Shown: positions 8,620 through 19,211 of the stretch, piece after piece
Layout: each line of letters begins with the position of its first letter
Numbering within the stretch: position 1 is the stretch's first letter
From: Chloroflexota bacterium
GTDB taxonomy: Bacteria; Chloroflexota; Anaerolineae; Aggregatilineales; Phototrophicaceae
Direction of reading: 5' to 3'
Assembly: GCA_028873975.1 (NCBI GenBank)
Contig: JAPPMO010000049.1
Coordinates: forward strand, 48,934 to 112,933
DNA length: 64,000 nt
Program-made: the position numbers and the translations under genes
Notes under the pieces: generated by a model
Database searches by the model: none
Told to the model about the DNA's origin: nothing
What the model saw: only the letters and a program-made list of their open reading frames with translations

Positions 8620-8715
8620 TAACGTAGCGGCGACAATAGATTAAGGGAAACGTGTTTTTGTCGGCGTTGCGGATTCCCGCAGTTCCTTATGAAGATAAAG
8701 AAAATAGGACAAATC

Positions 8716-11190
8716 ATGGTGATCGCGAATTTCGATAACATTACACCGGTTGAACTCACGCAAGAAGCCTTCGCGCAGGCTTTTGCCGACAACCTATATT
8801 ACACGCGCGGGCAAGCTATCTACACAGCCACGCGTCACGATCTGTATATGGCTTTGTCGCATACCGTGCGCGACTACATGATGTTCAACTGGCAAAAGAA
8901 TGTCGACGCCTACTTCCGGCAGAATCCCAAGTTCGTCTATTACCTGTCGGCGGAGTATCTGATTGGTCAGCAACTGGAGAAGAATCTGCTCTACACCGGC
9001 ACCTACGGTTTCGCCCGCGAAACCATGCGCCAGCATGACATTGATCTGGCGGACTTGAGCCGACTGGATATCGAGCCGGGCTTGGGCAACGGAGGCTTGG
9101 GACGACTATCGGCTTGTTTCATGGATTCGCTGGCGACGCTCAATATACCGGCTGTAGGCTACGGAATACGGTATGAATATGGCATCTTCCGGCAAAGCTT
9201 CCGCGATGGCTGGCAGGTCGAGAGCCCGGATGAATGGCTCCACTATGGCAACCCTTGGGAGTTCCCGCAGCCGGACGATATGGTTGAAGTAGGTTTTGGG
9301 GGCCATACCGAGAGCTACCACGACAGCGAAGGAAACTACTATGTACGCTGGATCCCGGCGCAGACCATCCTGGGGCAGCCGTATCATACCCTGGTGCCCG
9401 GTTACCGGACCAAGACCGTCAATATGCTGCGGCTCTGGGGCGCCCGCGCCACACGCGAATTTGACCTCCAGCTATTTGACGTCGGCGACTACACGCGCGC
9501 GGTGGAACAAAAGACCAGTTCTGAAAATGTTACAAAAGTGCTCTACCCCAACGACAATACGCCGCAAGGCAAAGAACTGCGACTCAAACAACAGTACTTC
9601 TTCGTTGCCTGTTCGCTGAACAACATCATCAAACGATTTATGATCAAAAATGTGGAGTGGGAGAAACTGCCTGAGGTGGCGGTCATCCATCTCAACGATT
9701 CGCATCCGGTGATCGCCATTGCCGAATTGATGCGGCTGCTGGTCGATCTCTATAAACTGCCATGGGAGCGCGCTTGGGATATCACGACCCGCACCTTTGC
9801 GGCTACACAACATACGCTCCTGCCCGAGGCGCTCGAAAAATGGCCCGTATGGCTCTTGGAGCGCGTTTTGCCGCGTCATCTGGAGGTCATCTACGAGATC
9901 AACCATCGCTTTCTCGACGAGGTACGCATGTCTTACCCCAACGATCCGGAGCGAGTGAGCCGCCTGTCCATCATTGAAGAGGGTCCGGAGAAGCAGGTGC
10001 GAATGGCAAACCTGGCTTGCGTCGGCAGCTATTCAATCAACGGCGTTGCCGAGCTGCAGTCTGATCTTTTGCGGACGAAAGTCTTCCCCGATTTTGCCGA
10101 AATGATGCCGGAAAAATTCGGCAACAAGACCAACGGCGTCACGCCGCGCCGCTTTATCCAGTTGGCGAATCCTATTTTGGCGGATCTCATCACGGAAAAA
10201 ATCGGCGCTGGCTGGCTGAGCGACCTGGATGAATTGCGCGGATTAGAAGCGTTTGTTGACGATCCAGCTTTTCGGCAAGCCTGGCGCGCGATGAAAACGG
10301 CGAATAAAGCGCAGTTGGCGGACTATATCGAAAGCGTCCTCGGCTTGAGCGTCAATACGGAGTCCATGTTTGACGTTATGGTCAAGCGTTTACACGAATA
10401 CAAGCGGCAGTTGTTGAAGACCTTGCATATCGTCCATCTCTATCAAAAGCTAAAGACCGATGGCGCGACGGCGCTGCATCCAGTTACCTTTGTCTTTGGC
10501 GCCAAGGCGGCGCCGGGCTACTACATGGCAAAGTTGATCATCAAACTGATCAACTCGGTAGCGGAAGTTGTCAACCGGGATCCAGTTTCCGCGGACGTTT
10601 TGCGGGTCGTCTTCGTGCCAAACTTCAACGTCACTGCGGGACAGCTTATCTACCCGGCGGCCGACATCTCCGAACAGATTTCGCTGGCGGGCAAAGAAGC
10701 TTCCGGCACGGGCAATATGAAGTTCGCGCTGAACGGCGCATTAACCATCGGCACGCTGGACGGAGCCAATATCGAGATCCGGGATCGCGTCGGCGCGGAG
10801 AACTTCTTCCTCTTTGGCTTAACTACGGAAGAGGCCTACGCGGCCAAAGAGGGCGGTTATCATCCCTGGCATTACTACGAAAGAAACGATGACCTGCGCA
10901 TGGCAATTGACTGGATCGCCAACGGGCAGTTTTCCGGCGGCGACACCCGGCTCTTCCGCCCAATTGTGGATTCTCTGCTGCATCACGATGAATACATGCT
11001 TTGCGCCGATTTCGCCAGTTACCTGGAATGCCAGCAGGCGGCGATGGAGGCATTTGCCGACCGCGAGCGCTGGACGACCATGTCGATTTTGAACGCGGCG
11101 CGTTCGGGCTTCTTCTCTTCGGACCGGACAATAGCCGAGTACAATCGCGATATCTGGCGGGCGTCAACGCTTAAGCTGGGCGAAGACTAA
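8716..11190 (+). CDS. glgP: Glycogen/maltodextrin phosphorylase (GT35, long classical type)
   Basis: Protein of 824 residues from ATG 8716, chosen over the in-frame ATG at 8689 because AGGAC lies five bases upstream. It releases glucose 1-phosphate from alpha-1,4-glucans. Family marks are [15 protein letters not shown] near residue 120, the [17 protein letters not shown] loop and the PLP-lysine region [19 protein letters not shown]. Length matches E. coli GlgP (about 815). A second, different phosphorylase is at 46957-49524, so this genome has two phosphorylase types. The glycogen synthesis genes are 41 kb away. Confidence 0.96.
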   Translation: MVIANFDNITPVELTQEAFAQAFADNLYYTRGQAIYTATRHDLYMALSHTVRDYMMFNWQKNVDAYFRQNPKFVYYLSAEYLIGQQLEKNLLYTGTYGFARETMRQHDIDLADLSRLDIEPGLGNGGLGRLSACFMDSLATLNIPAVGYGIRYEYGIFRQSFRDGWQVESPDEWLHYGNPWEFPQPDDMVEVGFGGHTESYHDSEGNYYVRWIPAQTILGQPYHTLVPGYRTKTVNMLRLWGARATREFDLQLFDVGDYTRAVEQKTSSENVTKVLYPNDNTPQGKELRLKQQYFFVACSLNNIIKRFMIKNVEWEKLPEVAVIHLNDSHPVIAIAELMRLLVDLYKLPWERAWDITTRTFAATQHTLLPEALEKWPVWLLERVLPRHLEVIYEINHRFLDEVRMSYPNDPERVSRLSIIEEGPEKQVRMANLACVGSYSINGVAELQSDLLRTKVFPDFAEMMPEKFGNKTNGVTPRRFIQLANPILADLITEKIGAGWLSDLDELRGLEAFVDDPAFRQAWRAMKTANKAQLADYIESVLGLSVNTESMFDVMVKRLHEYKRQLLKTLHIVHLYQKLKTDGATALHPVTFVFGAKAAPGYYMAKLIIKLINSVAEVVNRDPVSADVLRVVFVPNFNVTAGQLIYPAADISEQISLAGKEASGTGNMKFALNGALTIGTLDGANIEIRDRVGAENFFLFGLTTEEAYAAKEGGYHPWHYYERNDDLRMAIDWIANGQFSGGDTRLFRPIVDSLLHHDEYMLCADFASYLECQQAAMEAFADRERWTTMSILNAARSGFFSSDRTIAEYNRDIWRASTLKLGED

Positions 11191-11213
11191 TCCCGGCGGC
11201 ATTGGAAGAACCG

Positions 11214-12263
11214 CTAGAGCGGCAAGGGCTGCGTTCGCAGGGCGATTCGCCGTCCCTGCGCGTTGGAGGCGATCGCCGCGGACATGATCTCCGTCACGTG
11301 GCGCGCCGCCCACAGATTCGCTAATTCGGGCTGGGTTCCCGATTCAATGCAACGCAGCCATTCCAGATGCTGGTTGGGTACCCCGGGCGCCGGCAAGGTC
11401 TCTATAATTGGCGCAGCCCACTCTCGATCAGCCGAGCCGGGGCGTATGTATTGGAGCGATTCACCGTCTTGCAGCAACTTTCCAGTTGTGCCATGCACGC
11501 GCAAGTAGGTCGATCTCGCCGGATCGCACCAACCGGTTTCCGCAGTCCCCAGGGCGCCGTTCTCGAAATCCAGGATGAGTGTGGCAGTGTCCTCCATGGC
11601 AGTTGGTTTGTTAACCGTCGTCATGCGCGCCGTCACCCCAGCGACTTTGCCCAGCAGGGCGACCAATGTCGCGATCGCGTAAACGCCCATGTCGATGAGG
11701 GCTCCGCCGCCCGCTGTATCGGCGTCGAAAAACCAGAAGTCGTCCGCGGCGCGCGGCTCTTCAAAAGTATCGGCCACTTCCGCGTAATAGACCTCGGGTC
11801 CGCCATGGCTGTGGCGCGCCAGCGCGCTTGAGACAAGCCCTATCGCGCCAGCGGCAATCTGCCGTCGTATCTCGTAGACGATCCCCCCAAAAGAGGGCCG
11901 ACAATAGACTATCCGCTCGGGCTGAGCCTCGCTGGCGGCGACGAGTTGATCAGCCTCTTCCATAGTTGTGCAGAGCGGCTTCTGCATGAAAAGGTGCAAA
12001 CCGCGCTCGAGGACTGCCAAACCCGCCTCGGCGTGCAGCGGATGCGGCAATGCCACGATGACCGCGTCCAAGTCCTCGTCCTTGAGCAGATCCTCCCAAT
12101 CGGTCGAATAGCGCGGAACCGCAAAGCGATCGCAGAGCAGCCGCAAGCGCTGTTGCCGGCGTCCGCAAATGTGCGTCACTCGCATGCCATCAATCGCGGC
12201 GATTTCCGGCAGGTGGCTTAGCGCGGCTATGCCCCCCGCGCCCAGGATACCGACCCTAATCAT
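11214..12263 (-). CDS. Gfo/Idh/MocA family oxidoreductase
   Basis: Protein of 349 residues. The N-terminal Rossmann domain shows GILGAGGIA (5-13), and the EKP-like motif reads MQKPLCTTMEEA, with the expected lysine. The C-terminal half contains the GGGALIDMGVYAI helix (about residues 185-197) that carries active-site residues in this family. The start overlaps the end of the upstream sugar isomerase gene by 8 bases (12256-12263), so the two are translationally coupled. This family with a TIM-barrel isomerase is a common pairing for inositol or rare-sugar catabolism; the specific substrate is not readable. Confidence 0.92.
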   Translation of the reverse strand: MIRVGILGAGGIAALSHLPEIAAIDGMRVTHICGRRQQRLRLLCDRFAVPRYSTDWEDLLKDEDLDAVIVALPHPLHAEAGLAVLERGLHLFMQKPLCTTMEEADQLVAASEAQPERIVYCRPSFGGIVYEIRRQIAAGAIGLVSSALARHSHGGPEVYYAEVADTFEEPRAADDFWFFDADTAGGGALIDMGVYAIATLVALLGKVAGVTARMTTVNKPTAMEDTATLILDFENGALGTAETGWCDPARSTYLRVHGTTGKLLQDGESLQYIRPGSADREWAAPIIETLPAPGVPNQHLEWLRCIESGTQPELANLWAARHVTEIMSAAIASNAQGRRIALRTQPLPL

Positions 12264-13089
12264 CGAGATAGCGCCTCAAGAACTGGTAGCTGCGGCCGAT
12301 GGAATCGACCATATCTTCGTTGCCGGTCTCGTCTTCAATTGCCAGGACGCCCTCATAACCGATCTCTCCAAGCGCCCCTATGTAACCGTCCCAGGGCACC
12401 AGCCCCTCGCCACAGGTCGCTTGCATCGTCTCGGGATTCCAGTCTTTGGCATGGGTGTGGATGATCTTGTCGCCCAGGATATGAACGCCTTGAACAGTTC
12501 CCGCCTCCGAACCGAAGCGCAATAGATTGCAGGGGTCATAATTCACGCGCAGCCAGGGATTGCCGATCTCGTCGATGAAGTCATTGAGCGCCTGTGGAGA
12601 TTCTTGCCCGGTCTCGAGCGCGAAGTATACGCCGACCTTGGCGCTATGTTCCGCGATCTCGCCGACCGAGCGCAGCAAGGTCTGATAGGCGGGATCGGAA
12701 CTGTCTTCGGGCAGCAAGCCCGCGTGCGTGGTAATGATATTACCCCCTAGCTCGGCCGTGGTGTCCAGGGCTTCCTTGGTCTTGTCGATCCGCCACTGCA
12801 AGCCCGCTTCTTCTTCCAAGCCGCCATAAGTCGCCGCGCCTTGCAACTGCGCGCAAAAGGCGCTGAATGACAGGCCGAGCGACTCGGCAATCTTGACGAT
12901 TTCGCGGCGGTCCGCCGCGCTGCCCACTTCAGGGTCCAAAATGCAGGGACGGTATTCCACATTGACGATCCAGGGCTGTACCGATGTACAGCCGATCTCG
13001 GCGGCGATCTCCATTTGCCGCGCCAGCGCGCCAACATCGGGCGTCGCGCCCAGGGTCCAAAGGGCGCATCCAATTGAAAAGCTGCTCAT
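12256..13089 (-). CDS. Sugar phosphate isomerase/epimerase (AP endonuclease 2-type TIM barrel)
   Basis: Protein of 277 residues starting at ATG 13089 behind AAGGTGAGAGG; the in-frame GTG at 13098 lies inside that ribosome binding site and is rejected. Xylose-isomerase-like barrel features include FALETGQES, NYDPCNLL (metal-binding D), the HTHAKDWNPE histidines and AIEDETGNED near the end, giving the expected Glu-Asp-His-Glu metal set. It is the first gene of a two-gene unit with the Gfo/Idh/MocA oxidoreductase. Probable isomerisation or epimerisation of a keto-sugar. Confidence 0.88.
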   Translation of the reverse strand: MSSFSIGCALWTLGATPDVGALARQMEIAAEIGCTSVQPWIVNVEYRPCILDPEVGSAADRREIVKIAESLGLSFSAFCAQLQGAATYGGLEEEAGLQWRIDKTKEALDTTAELGGNIITTHAGLLPEDSSDPAYQTLLRSVGEIAEHSAKVGVYFALETGQESPQALNDFIDEIGNPWLRVNYDPCNLLRFGSEAGTVQGVHILGDKIIHTHAKDWNPETMQATCGEGLVPWDGYIGALGEIGYEGVLAIEDETGNEDMVDSIGRSYQFLRRYLDD

Positions 13090-13177
13090 GCCTCTCACCT
13101 TTACCTTTATTGGGGATTCTGGTCACCTATGATAACAAAGCTCGCAAAGTCTGGCATTCTTGCGCGATTTGAACAGC

Positions 13178-14998
13178 CTATGAACTCAACAAGTACTTTG
13201 AGAACCACTGGACTATCGCGCTCACGCTTCTTATTCGATTCCGCTCCTTGCGGAAGCCGTGTCCCTCGTCCGGAAACAGAATATACTCAACGGGTACATT
13301 CCGCCTGCGCAATTCTTCCACCACTTGTTCCGCTTCGTGGACCGGCACGTTGCTATCGTTGGCGCCGTGCAGTACCAGCGTAGGCGCTCTAACGCGATCC
13401 AGCTTGTGAATCGGGGACAAGGCATCCAACAAATCAGCTTCCGTATCTGGATCGCCATATTCGATCTTGGAGATGCCCGCCATCCAGGGTTCCGTTCGTT
13501 CGAAAAACGTCTTGAAATTGACGACGCCATACAGATTCACGCCAGCGGCAAACAGCTCCGGAAAAGCCGCCAAGCCAGCCATGGTCATGTAACCGCCGTA
13601 AGAGCCGCCCATGATGCCCAGCTTGCCCGCTTCCGCGATGCCGGCGTCGAGCAAATAATGTACGGTCGACGCGATGTCTTGAATCGCGTCGAAGCGCAGC
13701 GCGCCATTATCCAGATTGACGAAACGCTTGCCAAATCCAGACGAGCCGCGCACATTCGGGGCGAAAACGGCGATACCCTTCGACAGCAAAGCCTGATAGT
13801 CATAGCGGAAGCGCGGCTGTTCCTGGCCTTCCGGTCCGCCATGAAAGCTGAAGACCGTGGGGAACGGCGCAGCAAGGTCGGGCGGCGTGTACAGCCATCC
13901 CGTCAATGGCAACCCGTCATGCGCCGAATATCGCAGCAGCCGCGCAGGGCCCAAGCGCTCAAGTTGAACTCCTATGCGAGGACTGCGCGTCAGTTGTCGC
14001 AGCGACAAGGTCGCGATGTCCAGCACCCAAATGTCTTGCGGCAGCCGCGAGCCGCTGAGGCACATTGCCAACTGGGAGCCGTCGGGCGCATAGCGCAAGT
14101 CCTCGACGATCTCGCCCGGCAATTCAGTATCGCTTAGCTTGTCCCCATTCGGCAAGTTGATCAGTTCCAGTTCATGCCGCCCGGCGATATTCCAAATGAC
14201 AGCCGCCGATTGGCCGCTGGGGCTGAGCGCGAATTCGACCAGCTCGGCGTCGTCACGCGCTTGCAGAACCCGCCATTGCGCGTCTTCGCCGAGGGACAGC
14301 CGACAGAGACATGCCAAGTCCTGATCGCGGTTGGAGATCAGATATACCTGGCGCTCGTCGGCGGAAAAGCGCGGGTTCTCGAAACTTGCGGGCGGGTCAT
14401 GAGGCGTCAGCATCCGTTCTTGGTTCTCAAGCAGGTCTAGCAGATGCACATTATTGTCGCCGCGATAGACGATACGCTTGAGGAGCGCGCGGTTACCGTC
14501 GGCGGTCAGGTCTTCAATGACGCCCGTACCAGCGTTCTTCGCCAGTTTTTCCGCCGCTCCACCCTCGACGCCAATGCGAAAACTATCCATCGAGTCACTC
14601 TGATCCATATTCGACGAAAAGAGAACAAAAGCGCCGTCTTTCGTCCAGACATTGAGCCAATTGTTGGTCGATCCGTCTTTTGTCAGCCGGCGGCGCTCGC
14701 CCCCGTTGGTCCGCACCAGGTCAATTTGCGCATTCATGCCGCCGCCAGGCGCCGATTCAACCGCCAACCAGTCCCCAGCCGGCGACCATAACACCTTGTT
14801 GACTTGTTCATCAAAAGCCGTTACTGCTTCGGGGAAGCCTCCTGACAGGGCAATGCGCCAACCCTGAGGACTGCCCGTCAAGTCACTGACAAAGGCTAAT
14901 TCCCGCCCATCCGGCGAGAAGCTCGGCGACCAGCACCTGCCCGCCTTCGCCAGCAACAGGGTAGATTCGTCGACCGCCCATTTGTTTTTGGCATTCAT
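13178..14998 (-). CDS. S9 family serine peptidase (prolyl oligopeptidase/acylaminoacyl peptidase type)
   Basis: Protein of 606 residues. The N-terminal 350 residues form a beta-propeller with TolB/PD40-like blades (SPSFSPDGRELAFVS, RFSADERQVYLIS). The C-terminal alpha/beta-hydrolase domain has the nucleophile S466 in GGSYGG, D548 (HGANDSNVP) and H580 (DEGHGF). There is no signal peptide, so it should act on imported peptides in the cytoplasm. The start overlaps the stop of the upstream membrane protein by 4 bases (14995-14998). It is the last gene of an operon that begins with a peptide-binding protein, a logical uptake-and-degrade arrangement. Confidence 0.95.
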   Translation of the reverse strand: MNAKNKWAVDESTLLLAKAGRCWSPSFSPDGRELAFVSDLTGSPQGWRIALSGGFPEAVTAFDEQVNKVLWSPAGDWLAVESAPGGGMNAQIDLVRTNGGERRRLTKDGSTNNWLNVWTKDGAFVLFSSNMDQSDSMDSFRIGVEGGAAEKLAKNAGTGVIEDLTADGNRALLKRIVYRGDNNVHLLDLLENQERMLTPHDPPASFENPRFSADERQVYLISNRDQDLACLCRLSLGEDAQWRVLQARDDAELVEFALSPSGQSAAVIWNIAGRHELELINLPNGDKLSDTELPGEIVEDLRYAPDGSQLAMCLSGSRLPQDIWVLDIATLSLRQLTRSPRIGVQLERLGPARLLRYSAHDGLPLTGWLYTPPDLAAPFPTVFSFHGGPEGQEQPRFRYDYQALLSKGIAVFAPNVRGSSGFGKRFVNLDNGALRFDAIQDIASTVHYLLDAGIAEAGKLGIMGGSYGGYMTMAGLAAFPELFAAGVNLYGVVNFKTFFERTEPWMAGISKIEYGDPDTEADLLDALSPIHKLDRVRAPTLVLHGANDSNVPVHEAEQVVEELRRRNVPVEYILFPDEGHGFRKERNRIRSVSAIVQWFSKYLLSS

Positions 14999-17235
14999 GT
15001 TTCCGCCTGTCTATGCACAAATATCAGAATCAAGGTCGCAAGGACGTAGGCGACACAGCCGAGCCACAGAACCGAAGCGAATCCAGTTGTTATCGAAAGC
15101 AGGACGGCGACGACAGAACCCGCGACCGTCATCAGTCCGTTCACGGACCATGCTACCGCCACTTGCCGCCGGTCGCCCCGGCCGATGAAATCAAGAGCCT
15201 GTGGAAAAGGAATGCCCATGCACATCGCCAGCGGAAGCGTGAGGATTATGACAGCCGAAAAGCGAAGGAGCATGCTCGCGGCAAGTAGTTCTTGAGCAAT
15301 TAGGGGCCAGACCAGGCTCCATGCCAGCGCGAGGATCGCGATGCTCGCGGTGGCCGCCGCATTGGTCAAATGAGGACGCGCCTCCAGATGATCGCGGAAA
15401 AAGACTTGGCTCATGCCGCTGCCAAGCCCGCCGCCCACAAGAAATGTCGCCAGAACAATTGTCACGGCATAAGTCGGATGACCGAGGAAGAGACGTGTCT
15501 GCTGGATCGCATAGATTTCCAGCGCGATGAAACCCAAGCCCAGCATGGCGAAGAACGCGGGCATTAGTCTCGTGGCTGGAGCTTCCCGCCGACTCCACTG
15601 GCGAATATGGAGCGCCAGAAGAACAAGAATCACGAACGCGACAACAATTGTCAATGGGATCAAAGTCTTTGGTATCCCGCGTTCGAACTGGAAGAAATAG
15701 GGGCGATTGTCTGTAGGCGGGCTGATGTCGTCGGGGCTGGCGTCAACCAGCGTAGCAAAGGAGGCCTCGCCACTGTCCACCGCATCCAGGGGCGGGCGCG
15801 CCAAGACATGGGGCAAGAGCAAGGGCCTGAAACCAATCTCGCGCGCGATCGCGCCTAATACCAAGGAATCGTCTTCGGTATAGGGGGCCGCTCCGATCAT
15901 CAGCAGCGGAATCGGCGGGTCGCTTTTCTCATCGACTATCGCCACGAGATGTTTCATAGCCTCCTGATCAGTCAAGCCCAGGCCGCGCAAAGCCGAAAGC
16001 GCCGTCGATACGGCGCGCGTCAAGGTGATCTCGTCGTAGAGCTTGAGCGCGATCTGCCCGCCGTCCTTGAGGCGCGCCAGGTAATCGGCAAAAGCCTCCG
16101 CGGTGTAAATCGTGTTCTCGGAAAGCGCGTAGCCGCCCCGCTCCGCGGCTAATGTGACAACTTGAGACAAATAGATCAGATCATAGTCCTCGGTCGCGCG
16201 GCGCAATGCGCTGCGTCCATCGTCGATGACAAGCTCGACTTCCGGTTGATTGTAAAGATCGCCGTTGAGGCCGCGCCATTCGTCGACGAGGGCCACGCTG
16301 GCCGGGTTGACCTCCACAGCCGTGACCGCCTTTGCGTTCCCCTGCAAGGCGAAATAAACATCCAAGCCAGCGCCCGGACCGATGATAAAAACGCGTTCGG
16401 GTTGCTCTGTCGCAAATGGGAAGAAGCCGACGTCTCTAATCAGGTCTTGCCGGGCCCCTGCCGAGGGCATGATTGAGGCGGCGCCGCCGTCCACATAAAT
16501 ACGCAGGGGACCGCCATCGCCCGGTTCAACCAGGTCAGTCCGCGCAAAGGCGTCCCAATGACTTTGCAGTATCCTTCCGCCCGCGTTCAAGGGAGCGGTA
16601 ATTGCTTTTCTTGTCGCCAGCGACGCCATATCGATTTCCAGAAACGGCGCCCCAAGATTGCCGCCAAAGAGCAGGGCGGACAATCCAATGCAGAGCGCCA
16701 CGATCCAGCGGTTGCGCCGCCGTACCAGGTAGAGCCCGGCAATGGCAAAGCCCATTGCGGCGACCAGCGCGGCGTTGATCGCGCCGAAGCGATCCAGCAG
16801 CGGGATGGCGATCAGCGCCGCGACGCCGGCGCCTAATAAATCACTCATATACAGCAGGCGGCTCGCCCCGGGGCTCTGGCTGAACAGGGACGACATTGCC
16901 AAGCCGAAGAAAAAGTAGGGAGTGGCAAGCAAAGGAAAAAGAATGATTTGCAGATCCAGCGAGGCGCCCAGTACCGCAAAAGCGAGCAGCAGCAGGGCGC
17001 TCAATGTTCCGCCGCAAGCATAAAGCGGGAGGCGGTTAGCCCCCGCCATCGCCGGGCGCAGCGCGGGGGCAGCCGCGCCGATGCCGATCCCGAAGATGGC
17101 AATTGAAATGACCAGAAAGACGTATGGCGGGAAAAAGAGAACGGAGAATAAGCGCGTAAGGACAATTTCCAAGAGCAGGGCGCTCGCCGAAAGTACTGCC
17201 GCCCCGATGAGGCGCTGTGGATTGGCGGGCGCCAT
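14995..17235 (-). CDS. Polytopic membrane protein with embedded spermidine-synthase-like domain
   Basis: Protein of 746 residues. About seven hydrophobic segments occupy residues 8-190, followed by a soluble domain (about 205-500) with the SAM-binding loop GPGAG (286-290) and the acidic strand AVEVNPASVALVDEW typical of polyamine aminopropyltransferases. More membrane segments follow to the end (about 520-740). This is the fused membrane/spermidine synthase architecture; the true reaction of these fusions is generally unknown. It lies between the dipeptide-type permease gene (10 bases away) and the S9 peptidase gene (overlap 4), so it is cotranscribed with peptide uptake. Confidence 0.8.
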   Translation of the reverse strand: MAPANPQRLIGAAVLSASALLLEIVLTRLFSVLFFPPYVFLVISIAIFGIGIGAAAPALRPAMAGANRLPLYACGGTLSALLLLAFAVLGASLDLQIILFPLLATPYFFFGLAMSSLFSQSPGASRLLYMSDLLGAGVAALIAIPLLDRFGAINAALVAAMGFAIAGLYLVRRRNRWIVALCIGLSALLFGGNLGAPFLEIDMASLATRKAITAPLNAGGRILQSHWDAFARTDLVEPGDGGPLRIYVDGGAASIMPSAGARQDLIRDVGFFPFATEQPERVFIIGPGAGLDVYFALQGNAKAVTAVEVNPASVALVDEWRGLNGDLYNQPEVELVIDDGRSALRRATEDYDLIYLSQVVTLAAERGGYALSENTIYTAEAFADYLARLKDGGQIALKLYDEITLTRAVSTALSALRGLGLTDQEAMKHLVAIVDEKSDPPIPLLMIGAAPYTEDDSLVLGAIAREIGFRPLLLPHVLARPPLDAVDSGEASFATLVDASPDDISPPTDNRPYFFQFERGIPKTLIPLTIVVAFVILVLLALHIRQWSRREAPATRLMPAFFAMLGLGFIALEIYAIQQTRLFLGHPTYAVTIVLATFLVGGGLGSGMSQVFFRDHLEARPHLTNAAATASIAILALAWSLVWPLIAQELLAASMLLRFSAVIILTLPLAMCMGIPFPQALDFIGRGDRRQVAVAWSVNGLMTVAGSVVAVLLSITTGFASVLWLGCVAYVLATLILIFVHRQAET

Positions 17236-17244
17236 CGACGATGC

Positions 17245-18150
17245 CTAGCGCCGCAATTTGGGATCGAGCGCGTCTCTCAATCCGTCGCCGAGGAAATTGA
17301 AACCCATCACCGTGAAAAAGATAGCCAAACCCGGGAAAACACCCATCCAGCCGGACTGACGGAAAAAGTCGCGCCCTTCGGAAAGCATCCTGCCCCAGCT
17401 CGGGTCCGGCGGCTGCGTGCCCAAGCCGAAGAAACTGAGCGCCGCTTCCGCCAGGATGGCGAAAGCCAGGCTGAGCGTGATTTCCACGATGATCGGCGAA
17501 AGGACGTTGGGCAGAATATGCGTCAGCAGGATGCGGATATCGCCGGCGCCCATCGCCTGCGCCGCAATGATGAATTCTTCATTGCGAATGCCCAATACGG
17601 CAGCCCGCGCGATGCGCGCGAAGATCGGGATATAGACGATGCCAATGGCGATCATGGCATTGCCGATGCCTTTGCCCAATGCGGCCATAATCGCAATCGC
17701 CAGCAGAATCGCCGGGAAGGCGTAAAGCACGTCCATGGCGCGCATAATGACTTCGTCGGTGAGTCGGGTGCTGTAGCCGGCGATCAAACCGAGGCTGACG
17801 CCAACGATGGTTGCCACACTGACGGCGACGAAACCCACCTGCAAGGAAACGCGCGCGCCGATGATGATGCGCGAGAAGATGTCGCGACCAAAGTCGTCCG
17901 TGCCCATCCAGTGGTCAAGCGATGGATTGGCAAAGCGATCGCTGAAATCCATGCCGTTGGGATCATAGGGCGTGATCGCGGGACCAAATAGACCCATCAC
18001 CACAACAATGAGCAACACGAAGGCGCCAAACATCGCCAGATGATGCCGGAGCAAACGGCGGAAGGCGTCCCGCCAGAGCGTGTTTGCAGGACCCAGCGCC
18101 TCATAGGACTGTTCTCTGAGGCTGCTGGAACTATCTGACATCTCGATCAA
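17245..18150 (-). CDS. ABC transporter permease, DppC/OppC type
   Basis: Protein of 301 residues with an N-terminal hydrophilic region, then the first membrane helix (about 38-58), the GTDDFGRDIFSRIIIGARVSL motif of DppC-type permeases, and the EAA loop around EEFIIAAQAMGAGD. Five further membrane spans. The start at 18150 is a TTG with AGGCGA eight bases upstream; an in-frame ATG at 18141 is a reasonable alternative. Partner of the DppB-type permease 12 bases upstream. No ATPase genes are present in this operon. Confidence 0.93.
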   Translation of the reverse strand: MIEMSDSSSSLREQSYEALGPANTLWRDAFRRLLRHHLAMFGAFVLLIVVVMGLFGPAITPYDPNGMDFSDRFANPSLDHWMGTDDFGRDIFSRIIIGARVSLQVGFVAVSVATIVGVSLGLIAGYSTRLTDEVIMRAMDVLYAFPAILLAIAIMAALGKGIGNAMIAIGIVYIPIFARIARAAVLGIRNEEFIIAAQAMGAGDIRILLTHILPNVLSPIIVEITLSLAFAILAEAALSFFGLGTQPPDPSWGRMLSEGRDFFRQSGWMGVFPGLAIFFTVMGFNFLGDGLRDALDPKLRR

Positions 18151-18162
18151 GGAATGATTCGC

Positions 18163-19110
18163 CTAAACATATTCGATACGCGGATCGAGCAAGAAATAAA
18201 GCAGATCAACGAACAAGTTCACCATTGTAACCATGACAGCCACGACCAGGACCGCTCCTTGCAGCAAGGGGTAATCCCGCTCTTCCACGGCGTTCAGCGC
18301 CAGCCGACCCAAGCCGGGCCAAGAGAAGACCACTTCGACGATGACGATGCCGCTGAAGAGCGCGGTGATCTGCAAGCCGATAATGGTGACGATATTAATC
18401 AGCGCGTTGCGTAGGGCATGGTTGACAACAACGGCGCGTTCCGCCAAGCCCTTCGCGCGCGCGGTTTGCACATAATTCGCGTTAAGAACGTCCAGCATGG
18501 CGCTGCGGATGAAGCGCGTCTGTATCGAGGCGCTGACGAAACCAGCGGTGAAGGCGGGCAGAATGATATGCGCCAGCCAGTCGCCCGGATCTTCGGCGAG
18601 AGGCGTGTAGCCGCTGGGCGGCAGCAAGCCCAGGTTCAAGGAGACAACGATGACCAGAAGAATGCCCATCCAAAAGGTCGGGACGGACACGCCAATCTGA
18701 CTGAACAAGGTGGCCAGGACGTCAATCACGCTGCCTGGTTTCAGCGCCGAGATCATGCCGATCGGGAAGGCAATCGCCAAGCCAATGGCCAGGGAAACCA
18801 TCGCCAATTCAAATGAAGGACCGATGCGCCCCCACAATTGCGCGGCCACTTCTTGGCCATTGAGCAGGCTCTGGCCCAGATCCCCGCGCGCGGCGCGCCC
18901 CAGCCACAAGATATATTGTTCCAGTATCGGTCGGTCGAGTCCCAGGCGTTCTCGCAAGCCCAGCACTGCCTCGTCGCTGGCATAAGGACCCAGCATCACG
19001 CGCGCCGGATCGCCCGGCACGATTTGCACAATGATGAAGACCACAATTGTTACGCCGAGAACAACAACAATCGCTGAAAGCAAGCGCTGCAGAACGTACT
19101 GATAGTTCAA
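18163..19110 (-). CDS. ABC transporter permease, DppB/OppB type
   Basis: Protein of 315 residues with the family N-terminus (YVLQRLLSAIVVVLGVTIVVF), a PGDPARVMLGP motif after the first helix, DLGQSLLNGQEV, and an EAA region (ANYVQTARAKGLAE) followed by the final helix pair. It begins with TTG at 19110; no clear ribosome binding site is visible, but the alignment to the family start is good. It follows the binding protein gene across a 101-base gap containing a hairpin (19172-19204). Confidence 0.93.
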   Translation of the reverse strand: MNYQYVLQRLLSAIVVVLGVTIVVFIIVQIVPGDPARVMLGPYASDEAVLGLRERLGLDRPILEQYILWLGRAARGDLGQSLLNGQEVAAQLWGRIGPSFELAMVSLAIGLAIAFPIGMISALKPGSVIDVLATLFSQIGVSVPTFWMGILLVIVVSLNLGLLPPSGYTPLAEDPGDWLAHIILPAFTAGFVSASIQTRFIRSAMLDVLNANYVQTARAKGLAERAVVVNHALRNALINIVTIIGLQITALFSGIVIVEVVFSWPGLGRLALNAVEERDYPLLQGAVLVVAVMVTMVNLFVDLLYFLLDPRIEYV

Positions 19111-19171
19111 GCCGGTGTTGTCCCGAATCTTGGTTGCGGCTTACGGGTTGCTGCTTAACTGTGGAGAAAAA

Positions 19172-19204
19172 GCGGGCGCAAATGAATGATCGCGTTGCGC
19201 CCGC
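19172..19204 (-). promoter_or_regulatory. Intercistronic hairpin after the peptide-binding protein gene
   Basis: Perfect 10-base inverted repeat GCGGGCGCAA/TTGCGCCCGC with a 13-base loop, starting 8 bases after the binding protein stop codon. No T-run follows, so it is more likely an mRNA-stabilising or attenuating stem than a terminator. Similar stems lie at the same position in the other two importer operons (22766-22797 and 28868-28899). Confidence 0.6.
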
Positions 19205-19211
19205 AAGACAA

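Larger units (their letters stand above)
8073..8715. other. Intergenic region with nested repeats, 643 bp
   Basis: This gap lies between the divergent sulfatase and glgP. Most of it is repeat copy R2 (8151-8578), which itself contains element B1 (8343-8500). The stretch from 8579 to 8715 holds the probable glgP promoter and ribosome binding site. Short open frames inside the repeats read as low-complexity strings and are not considered genes. Confidence 0.7.

Noticed and set aside
13259-14137. 292-residue plus-strand open frame
   Set aside because: Antisense to the S9 peptidase, with composition of a shadow frame.
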